Below, piece after piece: positions 32,701 through 37,993 of a stretch of DNA of 37,993 nucleotides (position 1 is the first letter of the stretch; each line of letters opens with the position of its first letter). The position numbers and the translations under genes were made by a program. Where the stretch lies: positions 1 through 37,993 of IMG/VR virus record IMGVR_UViG_3300043403_000112; one strand, given 5' to 3'. Under the pieces are notes generated by a model. That model did not search any database. It saw only the letters and a program-made list of their open reading frames with translations, and was not told the DNA's origin. This DNA is from a virus.

Positions 32701-33423
32701 TCAGCGCCGCAATTGTTCCGTCCGCAGATACTGCGCCAGCAGCGCGCGTACCCACGCCGACGGGCGATAAGTTGCATAGATCTTCAGCAGCGGCGTCGCG
32801 ACGATCTCTTGCGCCGCATAGCGTCGTTCCTGGTCGGTCTTCGCCTGCGCCATCACGCGCAGCGCCGCATTCAACTGCACGATCAACCCGATCTCGTCCA
32901 TGCTCTTCTGATCGGTACCCACCGTCGCCGGCACATCGATCGGCCGCGTATCGATCGCCGCCGCGCATTCCGCCATGAACGCCTCCTGCGCCTTTCCGCG
33001 CGCGACCCGCGCCGCCTGAATACGCTCGCGCAGCCGCCCTTCCTCATTGATCAGCGATTCCATCTCCGCCTGCGCCGCCATAAACCGCCCCATCGCCGGC
33101 GGCATCATCGTGCGCGGATCGTCGCCCACCGCATCCGTCGTCGTCGCTGCCGCTGTCGGCCCGGCCTGCGCCGCCGGCGTCACTGGCGCCGCCTTCACCA
33201 CCGGCACCGGCCGCGCGATTGCTTCCCGCTTGGCGATCTTTTGCGGCATCACCGGCACGAACGCCTTACCAAGCCCGCCCACATCGATCTGGTGCCGCGC
33301 CTCATCGTACGTCCCGTCCAACGTCCGCCCGTCCTCCAGCACGAATCGCTCGAACGGCGGCACCGCCGCACCCGACTCGGCCGACAGCGCGCCAATGATC
33401 AGCAGCAGGAACAGGACACGCAT
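32701..33423 (-). CDS. Exported protein, paralogue A
   Basis: A 240-residue protein with a signal peptide (MRVLFLLLIIGALSAESG). The start at 33423 is preferred because it begins the signal peptide; an upstream in-frame start would add 17 non-hydrophobic residues. The mature N-terminus (FERFVLEDGRTLDGTYDEAR) matches the paralogue encoded at 34724-35737. A helical middle with heptads (AQAEMESLINEEGRLRERIQ) follows. No enzyme motif is visible. Expression from its own conserved promoter cassette next to the attachment site suggests a lysogeny-expressed protein acting in the envelope. Confidence 0.65.
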   Translation of the reverse strand: MRVLFLLLIIGALSAESGAAVPPFERFVLEDGRTLDGTYDEARHQIDVGGLGKAFVPVMPQKIAKREAIARPVPVVKAAPVTPAAQAGPTAAATTTDAVGDDPRTMMPPAMGRFMAAQAEMESLINEEGRLRERIQAARVARGKAQEAFMAECAAAIDTRPIDVPATVGTDQKSMDEIGLIVQLNAALRVMAQAKTDQERRYAAQEIVATPLLKIYATYRPSAWVRALLAQYLRTEQLRR

Positions 33424-33442
33424 GGCAGCCTCCAATGCGCGC

Positions 33443-33500
33443 ACACTAGAGCCCCGGTTTTCCCACGCACGCACGAACCGCCCCGCCGTCGCTGCGCCCT
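33443..33500 (-). promoter_or_regulatory. Promoter cassette for exported protein A
   Basis: Compared with 35756-35813, this block keeps the 12-mer CGCACGCACGAA (+ strand 33466-33477), a CCCGGTT element, an A/T-containing CTAGA/TAGAT element near the start, and GCGCCCT at the far end, in the same order and spacing and at the same distance (about 20 nt) from the ATG. Read on the - strand it is TTCGTGCGTGCG, then AACCGGG, then TCTA. The pair is probably a duplicated promoter-regulator site. Confidence 0.55.
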
Positions 33501-33502
33501 AG

Positions 33503-33729
33503 CGGTGATCCATGGTGTCCCACAAATTTCCACCGATCGTCGTCGTAAACCACTGCCGAGACCGGGACTCGAACCCGGACCCCATTTCTGGGAGGGGATT
33601 TTAAGAAGAAGGTGGGGTGTCGCGCGGGGATGCGCGATAGGCGGTTATGCGGTTTTACCGGTGTTTTCGTTGGGTGCGGGATGTCGGTGGTTGCGTGGGA
33701 GTGCGCTCGGTGATCCATGGTGTACCACA
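33503..33729. repeat. Two 22-bp direct repeats flanking the attachment site
   Basis: CGGTGATCCATGGTGTCCCA begins the copy at 33503-33524; the copy at 33708-33729 differs at one position (C to A). They lie 205 bp apart in the same orientation, on either side of the tRNA-Leu segment, one of them inside the integrase 3' end. Their arrangement suggests arm-type integrase binding sites. Confidence 0.7.
33554..33605 (-). other. attP core: 3' half of tRNA-Leu(UAA)
   Basis: Read on the - strand the segment has an anticodon loop CTTAAAA (anticodon UAA), the 3' anticodon strand TCCCC, a long type-II variable arm (CCCA-GAAA-TGGG), a complete T-arm CCGGG-TTCGAGT-CCCGG, and acceptor CTCGGCA, with no encoded CCA. 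The 5' half is absent. A tRNA 3' end beside an integrase is the usual form of a phage attachment core that restores the tRNA gene on insertion. Confidence 0.82.
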
Positions 33730-34724
33730 GAATTGTCGCCGCTGATGAGGTCGCGGGCGCGGTCGAGACTGGTGCGCGCGTAGCGCAGGACTTGGCCGAT
33801 GGTCTTGTGGCCAGTGAAGTGGGCGACTTCCTGCGGGGCGAGCGGGCGGTGCCACGGCGCATCGCCGCGCAGCATGCGCGAGATGGCGACGCGCTTGAGG
33901 TCGTAGATCTTGCGCAAGCGTCCGGGGATCGATTGCGAGCTGCGCGGTGGCCAGGCGGCGCCGGTGTAGGGGCTGATGAAGAGCGCGGCGGTGCCGGCGC
34001 GCCCAGCGCACAGCGGACGCAGTCGATCGACGGTGTCGGGGAAGATCGGATGCACGAGCTGGTCGCCGCCCTTGATGCGGCAGGTGACGGTGGCGCCGGC
34101 GAGATCGATGTCGGCGATGGTCAGGCGCGCGGCAGTGATCGGACGCCAGCCGTAGGTGATCAGGCAGTGGACCAGCGCACCGCAATTGGGACTGAGGGCG
34201 TCGGCGTCGCGCTGCCAGCGCTCAATGGCTGATTCGCTGAGCAAGGGGCGGTCGGCGCGGCGCTTGGCGCGCGGCGGGCGGAGCGCGATCAGCGTGCGCA
34301 GATCGACCGGCTGTTCGAGCGTCTCGAATGCCCAGCGCAGGACGGCGCGCAGGCAGGCGCCGCCACGCGGACTGCCGCCATCGAGGCGCCAGGTCTGCAC
34401 GGTGGCCGGGGTGATGTCGGTGGGATGCGTCCAGGCGCGATCGGCGCACAGCGAGGTGATCCGCTTAGCGACGACGCTGGTCCACAGCGGATCGTTGCCG
34501 ATGGCATCGCGACTCTGCCGCCAGCGTTCGATCAGTTCGGTCATCGGTAGGATGGCCCCGCTGCGCACGGGTCGACGCGCGGCGACGGTGGCAGCGATGC
34601 GGTCGCGTTCGGCGACGGCCTTGGGTTTGGTGGTGATGATCGGCGAACTCTTGAGCGACGCGGCGCGGCCGCCGTCACGCCAGCGCACCCGATAGCCGCC
34701 GCGTACGCGTTCGATTGAGGCCAT
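33645..34724 (-). CDS. int: Tyrosine integrase
   Basis: A 359-residue site-specific recombinase. An N-terminal SAM-like region is followed by the catalytic domain with the box I Arg (YGWR, R194), beta-hairpin Lys (RIKGG, K218), box II region YDLKR (274-278), TGHK (H306), and nucleophile Tyr in RYAR (Y315). Box II normally reads HxLR; here the His position is Tyr and the aligned Arg is Lys, an unusual change. The 3' end carries one of the direct repeats. The ATG overlaps the stop of the upstream exported-protein gene on the same strand. The target is probably tRNA-Leu. Confidence 0.88.
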   Translation of the reverse strand: MASIERVRGGYRVRWRDGGRAASLKSSPIITTKPKAVAERDRIAATVAARRPVRSGAILPMTELIERWRQSRDAIGNDPLWTSVVAKRITSLCADRAWTHPTDITPATVQTWRLDGGSPRGGACLRAVLRWAFETLEQPVDLRTLIALRPPRAKRRADRPLLSESAIERWQRDADALSPNCGALVHCLITYGWRPITAARLTIADIDLAGATVTCRIKGGDQLVHPIFPDTVDRLRPLCAGRAGTAALFISPYTGAAWPPRSSQSIPGRLRKIYDLKRVAISRMLRGDAPWHRPLAPQEVAHFTGHKTIGQVLRYARTSLDRARDLISGDNSVVHHGSPSALPRNHRHPAPNENTGKTA

Positions 34725-35737
34725 CAGTCGGTCTGTTGTGGCATGGTATTCTTTGGCGCGGAGATCGGCATGACCGACCAGATCAGCATCGCCAGCCAGC
34801 CGACGGTCATGAGCACGACGGGCACGGGTTTAGTCATATCAGAGGCTGCGAGTGCGAACGCCGCCGGCGGCGTTGCCAGTGCGGCAGCGTAGATCGGCAT
34901 TCGATAGGGATGACGCCGTCGCCATGCCACCACCACAGGAATCAGCCAGATTGCCGTCGCTAGGGACCAAGCGATCACGATCCACCGCACCATGCGTGCA
35001 TGTGCTTCATCGTCGCGCCGCCGCTGTTCTGCGATTCGCTGGGCCAGTTCTTGTTTGAGCTGCTGCTGGGACTGTTCCAGTGACCGGTCCCATTCGGATG
35101 CGTCTATCGCGCTGTTGGGGATGTCTTCTGTTGGCTGTATCGCGTCTTTCCCCGGAATCGCGGATGCGGCTTCGCGTCGCCGCGCCATTTCTTCTGCTCG
35201 GTTGCGTTCGTCATCGGCTGCGTTTTTGGCATCGAAGGCGGCCTGCTTGCGCGCTTCATCGGCTTTGACGATGGCGTCCATCGCGTCGGCGGTTTGCGTG
35301 GCGGGATTGAAGTCATAGCCCAAGGCGCGGTACTGCTGCGCGCGCGTCGCGGCCCGTGCGCGTTGCTGTTGTTCGTTCTGCATCGCGGCAATTTTCGCGT
35401 CACGTTCGGCGGCGCGGGCTGCCAGTTCGGATTCGGTACGTGTGCGTTCGGCGGCGATGGCATCGAGCGCGGCGCGTGTTTCCGGTGGCAGGGCCGGTGG
35501 CGGGGCGTCGGCGATCACGGTGCGGGTGACGATGTCGGATGGGGCGACGGGCAGCACGGCGACGGTGGCTTTGCCGCTGGCACTGCCGCCGATCAGGGCA
35601 TGCAGTTGCTGCTTGGCTGCGAGGTAGACGCCGTCGAAGGCGCGTCCGTCGCGCAGGGTGAAATGTTCGCGCGGGCCGTCGGGCAGGTCGGCGGCCATGA
35701 GCGCTGACGCGCAGAGGATCAGGATGGCGATGCGCAT
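34724..35737 (-). CDS. Exported/membrane protein, paralogue B, coupled to integrase
   Basis: A 337-residue protein with a signal peptide (MRIAILILCASALMAADLPD), an N-terminal domain shared with paralogue A (EHFTLRDGRAFDGVYLAAKQ), a long charged coiled coil (about 90-235), and C-terminal membrane segments (WIVIAWSLATAIWLIPVVVA, then MPIYAAALATPPAAFALAAS and VVLMTVGWLAMLIWSVMPI). The coiled coil would lie outside the cytoplasm. Its TGA overlaps the integrase ATG (TGATG), so both probably share a transcript. A superinfection-exclusion or lysogenic-conversion role is a guess from context. Confidence 0.68.
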   Translation of the reverse strand: MRIAILILCASALMAADLPDGPREHFTLRDGRAFDGVYLAAKQQLHALIGGSASGKATVAVLPVAPSDIVTRTVIADAPPPALPPETRAALDAIAAERTRTESELAARAAERDAKIAAMQNEQQQRARAATRAQQYRALGYDFNPATQTADAMDAIVKADEARKQAAFDAKNAADDERNRAEEMARRREAASAIPGKDAIQPTEDIPNSAIDASEWDRSLEQSQQQLKQELAQRIAEQRRRDDEAHARMVRWIVIAWSLATAIWLIPVVVAWRRRHPYRMPIYAAALATPPAAFALAASDMTKPVPVVLMTVGWLAMLIWSVMPISAPKNTMPQQTD

Positions 35738-35755
35738 GGGGCGTCCTTGGCCGGG

Positions 35756-35813
35756 ACCATAGATGGCCCGGTTCTGCGCGCACGCACGAATCCGGTGGGT
35801 GTCGGTGCGCCCT
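35756..35813 (-). promoter_or_regulatory. Promoter cassette for exported protein B and integrase
   Basis: The second copy of the cassette described at 33443. The shared CGCACGCACGAA lies at 35779-35790 and GCGCCCT at 35807-35813. It would drive the exported-protein-B/integrase pair. Confidence 0.55.
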
Positions 35814-35818
35814 GCGAT

Positions 35819-36205
35819 TCAGTCGGGCTGATCGATCTCGCGGCGCAGTTCGGCCATTTCGTCGTCGTTCAGCATGTCGGGGCCCAGGTCGGTGGTGTCG
35901 CGGATGCCGCGATACCATTGTTCGTAGCGGTCGAGCAGCGATTCCAGCCGCACGATGCGTTCGGTGGTCCAGGGATGGGTATGCGCGCACGCACAGGCGA
36001 CGACGTAGCGCCGCACGCCGCTGTCGGATAGGTGCAGCGCGCTCGCCCAATCGGTTGCATCATCCAGTGGTGGCGGTCGATGTCCGGCCAGCACCCGCAA
36101 CAGGTGGCGTTCGGTACATCCGATGCGTTGCGCGAAGGCGGCCTGCGCCTCGGGCGTGGCCAAACGTTGGCGCAGCAGGTCGACGGCGGGTTTCCATTGA
36201 GCCAT
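35819..36205 (-). CDS. HTH regulator 1
   Basis: A 128-residue DNA-binding protein with an XRE-type helix-turn-helix near residues 19-45 (AFAQRIGCTERHLLRVLAGH). The C-terminal part (RRYVVACACAHTHPWTTERI) resembles the C-terminus of the regulator at 36530-36886 (RFRLLAACAHIPTDIRAEF), so the two are likely paralogues. It may be an immunity or lysogeny regulator. The TATACT -10-like site and palindromes upstream fit autoregulation. The ATG lacks a clear Shine-Dalgarno. Confidence 0.7.
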   Translation of the reverse strand: MAQWKPAVDLLRQRLATPEAQAAFAQRIGCTERHLLRVLAGHRPPPLDDATDWASALHLSDSGVRRYVVACACAHTHPWTTERIVRLESLLDRYEQWYRGIRDTTDLGPDMLNDDEMAELRREIDQPD

Positions 36206-36240
36206 GATAGGGCGCCGAGTGGTGTGGTAGCTGGCTGGCA

Positions 36241-36288
36241 GAGCCAGGGTCTGGCTCGATGTCGTCAGTATACCCGGCGCTGCGCCGG
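36241..36288. promoter_or_regulatory. Palindromes and leftward promoter before HTH regulator 1
   Basis: GAGCCAG-GGT-CTGGCTC (36241-36257) and CCGGCGC-T-GCGCCGG (36274-36288) flank AGTATA (36267-36272), which on the - strand is TATACT, a good -10. The second palindrome fills the spacer just upstream of it. No -35 is obvious. This fits a promoter controlled by a repressor or activator that reads palindromes. Confidence 0.55.
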
Positions 36289-36344
36289 ACCCTGGCGCGA
36301 TCCGGTGCGACCTTCGACGCGCGTGGCCATGTTCTGGGTTGGGC

Positions 36345-36374
36345 TTGACGTGCTTGACGTCGCATTGCTACGAT
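36345..36374 (+). promoter_or_regulatory. Rightward promoter for the small Arg-rich ORF
   Basis: TTGACG at 36345-36350, 18-bp spacer, TACGAT at 36369-36374. A second TTGACG at 36354 is too close to serve as -35. The start would fall about three bases before the ATG at 36384, giving a nearly leaderless mRNA. Confidence 0.55.
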
Positions 36375-36383
36375 CGCCGGACT

Positions 36384-36533
36384 ATGGCAGCACGGCAGAA
36401 TGCATCACGGCGCAGCAATGCGCGGCCGCGGCAGGCGTATGCGGTGCTGGCGCGTGAGCTGCGTCGGTTGATGCGAGCGACGCGACGGGATCTGCGCGCG
36501 GCGCGGTGCCGCGCTCGGCTCAGACATGATTAG
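36384..36533 (+). CDS. Small Arg-rich protein
   Basis: A 49-residue protein with 16 Arg (AARQNASRRSNARPRQAYA, RRLMRATRRDLRAARCRARL), probably nucleic-acid binding. The upstream promoter places its ATG almost at the predicted transcript 5' end. Its stop overlaps the stop of HTH regulator 2 on the opposite strand, so its transcript would be antisense to that gene unless terminated. It could be a small phage regulator or a non-functional ORF on an antisense RNA. Confidence 0.4.
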   Translation: MAARQNASRRSNARPRQAYAVLARELRRLMRATRRDLRAARCRARLRHD

Positions 36534-36886
36534 GGGCGTTTCGTGCGCCGGCGCCGTGTCGCCGGCTGCTGGTGTTCGACGGTTGCCCGGATCTCGGCGG
36601 CCTCGTAACGCAGCGTCAGAAAGGCCTCGACGAAGCCTTCGAATTCGGCGCGGATGTCGGTGGGGATGTGCGCGCAGGCGGCCAGCAGGCGGAAGCGTTG
36701 CCGGGTGTCGCCGGTCAGGTGCAGGACGTCGGCCCACTGGTCGAGACGGTCGATGGGCGGGGTGCGTTTCCCTGACAGGATCAGGCTGATGGTTGCCGGT
36801 GATAGGCTGACGGCTCGGGAAAAACCCCGCACCGTGATGTCGCATCGGGATAGGGCCTGCCGCATGAATGTGCCGAAAGAAGTCAT
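36530..36886 (-). CDS. HTH regulator 2 (repressor-like)
   Basis: A 118-residue protein from an ATG at 36886 (MTSFGTFMRQALSRCD). The XRE-type helix-turn-helix lies at about residues 18-45 (VRGFSRAVSLSPATISLILS), followed by a tail (DRLDQWADVLHLTGDTRQRF) similar to HTH regulator 1. Upstream in-frame starts to 36976 exist and cannot be excluded, but they would read through the operator. It is divergent from HTH regulator 3 with a strong palindrome between them, the layout of a CI/Cro-type switch. Confidence 0.7.
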   Translation of the reverse strand: MTSFGTFMRQALSRCDITVRGFSRAVSLSPATISLILSGKRTPPIDRLDQWADVLHLTGDTRQRFRLLAACAHIPTDIRAEFEGFVEAFLTLRYEAAEIRATVEHQQPATRRRRTKRP

Positions 36887-36930
36887 TTTGGCAGCATAGA
36901 GGGCTGTTTCCCAATCTGCAAAGCCGCCTA

Positions 36931-36958
36931 TTGACGTTTGCATATTGGCTAACATAAC
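36931..36958 (+). promoter_or_regulatory. Rightward promoter of HTH regulator 3
   Basis: TTGACG (36931-36936), 16-bp spacer, CATAAC (36953-36958; four of six consensus bases). Transcription would begin at about 36965, immediately before the ATG at 36966, giving a leaderless mRNA like lambda cI from PRM. The whole promoter lies within the palindromic operator. Confidence 0.5.
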
Positions 36959-36985
36959 GGGCAACATGTTAGCCAATCAGCAAAC
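36936..36985. promoter_or_regulatory. Large palindromic operator between HTH regulators 2 and 3
   Basis: Two 20-bp arms (36936-36955 and 36966-36985) are inverted copies, matching at 18 of 20 positions, with an 11-bp perfect core TTGGCTAACAT / ATGTTAGCCAA and a 10-bp spacer AACGGGCAAC. The site covers the rightward promoter and start codon of regulator 3 and the start region of regulator 2. It is a prime candidate for repressor binding. Confidence 0.8.
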
Positions 36986-37388
36986 ACCATTTGCCGACCT
37001 GCTGCGCACCTGGCGCGCTGATCGCACGTGCAATCAGGCGCGCCTGATCCTGGGCCTGGGGTTCCACACCTATCAGGGCTGGGAAGCCGGCAAGGTGCTG
37101 CCGCGCGATCGCGATCTGGCGCACGTGGCGGACGTGTTGGGCCAGCCGGCCGACACGCTGCGCGCGCTGGTCGCCGCTGATCGCGCACGTCGCGCGGCGG
37201 CGCTGGCACCGACGCCGATCCAAGGCCATCCGGTGCTGGCCGCGTCGAGCGATCTGCCGACCGCAGGTCCAGGTCTGTCTGAGGCTGTCCACGCTGCGCA
37301 ATCTGCCGCTGATCTGTCTGACCACACGCACGAAGCGCACGCGTCGCCGTGCGCGGCGATCACCACCATGACCGAGGCCATTCCATGA
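36966..37388 (+). CDS. HTH regulator 3 (Cro/CII-like)
   Basis: A 140-residue protein with an XRE-like helix-turn-helix in residues about 9-60 (FADLLRTWRADRTCNQARLI, then GFHTYQGWEAGKVLPRDRDL) and a Pro/Ala/Ser-rich C-terminal region. Start: ATG at 36966, favoured because the predicted transcript begins there; an upstream TTG at 36945 would lie before the transcript start. It is the first gene of the rightward early operon. The stop overlaps the next ATG (ATGA). Confidence 0.7.
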   Translation: MLANQQTPFADLLRTWRADRTCNQARLILGLGFHTYQGWEAGKVLPRDRDLAHVADVLGQPADTLRALVAADRARRAAALAPTPIQGHPVLAASSDLPTAGPGLSEAVHAAQSAADLSDHTHEAHASPCAAITTMTEAIP

Positions 37389-37993
37389 GCACGACCATCG
37401 CATCCGCCCCAGCGCCGCTGCGCGCTTTCCACAACGACCCCGCGATCAAGCAGACCTATCTGGAGCGCCTGCGTGCACACCGCGCGGCTGACGAATTGGT
37501 GCACGGGAAGTATTGGGAGAACGGCAAGGGGTGCGCCGTCGGTTGTACGATTCATAGCGGCGATCACGCACGGTACGAGACGGAACTGGGTATTCCGCGC
37601 ATTTTGGCTCGACTCGAAGATCGGCTGTTTGAGGCGATGCCCGAGGTCGATGCCATGTTGTGGCCGGAACGGTTTCTGGATGCGATCGCGGTTGGCGCCG
37701 ATCTGAGCGGTGTCGCGGATCGTTTTTTGGAATGGCTGCTGGGCGTGACGCGCGCGTATGCGCGGTCTGAGCGCGCGATCGCGTCGATCGATCAGGTGCG
37801 CGGCATGTACCAGCGCCGGATCGCTGGGGATAACCCCACGCCCCAAGAGTGGCGTGCCGCCGCCGCCGCCGCCGCCTACGCCGCCTACGCCGCCGCCGCC
37901 GCCTACGCCGCCTACGCCGCCGCCGCCGCCTACGCCGCCGACGCCGCCGACGCCGCCGCCTACGCCGTCGCCGCCGCCGACGCCGCCGCCTAC
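37385..37993 (+). CDS. Conserved phage protein with Ala/Tyr repeats, partial
   Basis: The first 203 codons of a conserved phage protein. The N-terminal 155 residues carry a recognisable block: LRAHRAADELVHGKYWENGK, GCAVGCTIHSGDHARYETEL, LARLEDRLFEAMPEVDAMLW, ERFLDAIAVGADLSGVADRF. Then comes a run of Ala with regularly placed Tyr and Asp that continues past the window edge. Such Ala/Tyr repeats are typical of this family; the function is unknown. Coupled to HTH regulator 3, it is probably an early gene. The true C-terminus is missing. Confidence 0.8.
   Translation, partial: MSTTIASAPAPLRAFHNDPAIKQTYLERLRAHRAADELVHGKYWENGKGCAVGCTIHSGDHARYETELGIPRILARLEDRLFEAMPEVDAMLWPERFLDAIAVGADLSGVADRFLEWLLGVTRAYARSERAIASIDQVRGMYQRRIAGDNPTPQEWRAAAAAAAYAAYAAAAAYAAYAAAAAYAADAADAAAYAVAAADAAAY
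37856..37993. repeat. GCC/TAC tandem repeat at window edge
   Basis: About 138 bases of GCC codons interrupted by TAC and, later, GAC, in units such as GCCGCCTAC (9 bp) and longer. It encodes the Ala/Tyr/Asp repeat of the partial gene. Short-period repeats like this are slippage-prone and difficult to assemble. Confidence 0.9.

Noticed and set aside
33554-33605. A complete tRNA-Leu gene
   Set aside because: Sequence 5' of the anticodon loop cannot form the D-arm, the 5' acceptor strand or even the anticodon stem; only the 3' half is present.
37856-37993. CRISPR array
   Set aside because: The repeat is a short-period in-frame codon repeat with no spacers.
1-37993. Direct joining of the window ends as a circle
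   Set aside because: Frame 1 stays open across a hypothetical junction and ends as GTGA at the primase, but the resulting protein end does not resemble the Ala/Tyr family's normal C-terminus, so a gap cannot be excluded.

Overview
The window is a temperate tailed-phage genome, or most of one, from a high-GC bacterium. Nearly every gene is phage-type. The packaging and head genes are lambda/GpA-like: a GpA-family terminase, a gpW-like joiner, a lambda-family portal and a protease-capsid fusion. No tail-sheath gene is visible, so a siphovirus-like particle is most likely. Genes are tightly packed and mostly joined by ATGA, GTGA or TGATG overlaps. The host cannot be named. The only direct clue is the 3' half of a host-type tRNA-Leu(UAA) beside the integrase, which marks the integration target.

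Layout, left to right on the + strand: (1) 108-5078, replication and accessory: a DnaG-like primase fused to a P4-type helicase whose low-complexity 3' end carries iteron-like repeats and an AT-rich stretch (candidate origin), a tiny ORF, an ASCH-like protein and a DUF1643 protein. (2) 5075-9780, packaging: putative small terminase, seven tiny coupled ORFs, large terminase, a small zinc-ribbon protein. (3) 9843-19637, head: gpW-like, portal, five beta-rich structural genes, protease-major capsid fusion, DUF2190-type decoration fusion. (4) 19641-23500, adhesion and possible lysis: two beta-rich virion proteins, a membrane protein with a lipoprotein, a LamG/SGNH-like protein, a GTA-type spike base protein. 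(5) 23508-32700, neck, tail tube, possible tape measure, tail hub and a terminal fibre-like gene. (6) 32701-36205 on the - strand: two paralogous exported proteins flanking the attachment site and tyrosine integrase, then an HTH regulator. (7) 36206-37993: two divergent regulator switches and a conserved phage protein running off the window in an Ala/Tyr repeat.

The integrase and attP-like site lie in the middle, with phage genes on both sides. This fits a free, circular or packaged phage form better than an integrated prophage. The right edge breaks inside a tandem repeat, as assemblies often do.

The most interesting signals are: a candidate origin inside the primase gene; a 24-bp palindromic element repeated at two head-gene boundaries about 35 nt before the start codon; an internal start in the protease-capsid fusion; a nested domain insertion that distinguishes two tandem paralogues; duplicated promoter cassettes in front of paralogous exported proteins, one coupled to the integrase; 22-bp direct repeats flanking attP; and stacked divergent repressor switches with predicted leaderless transcripts. 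No endolysin, DNA polymerase or methyltransferase was recognised.
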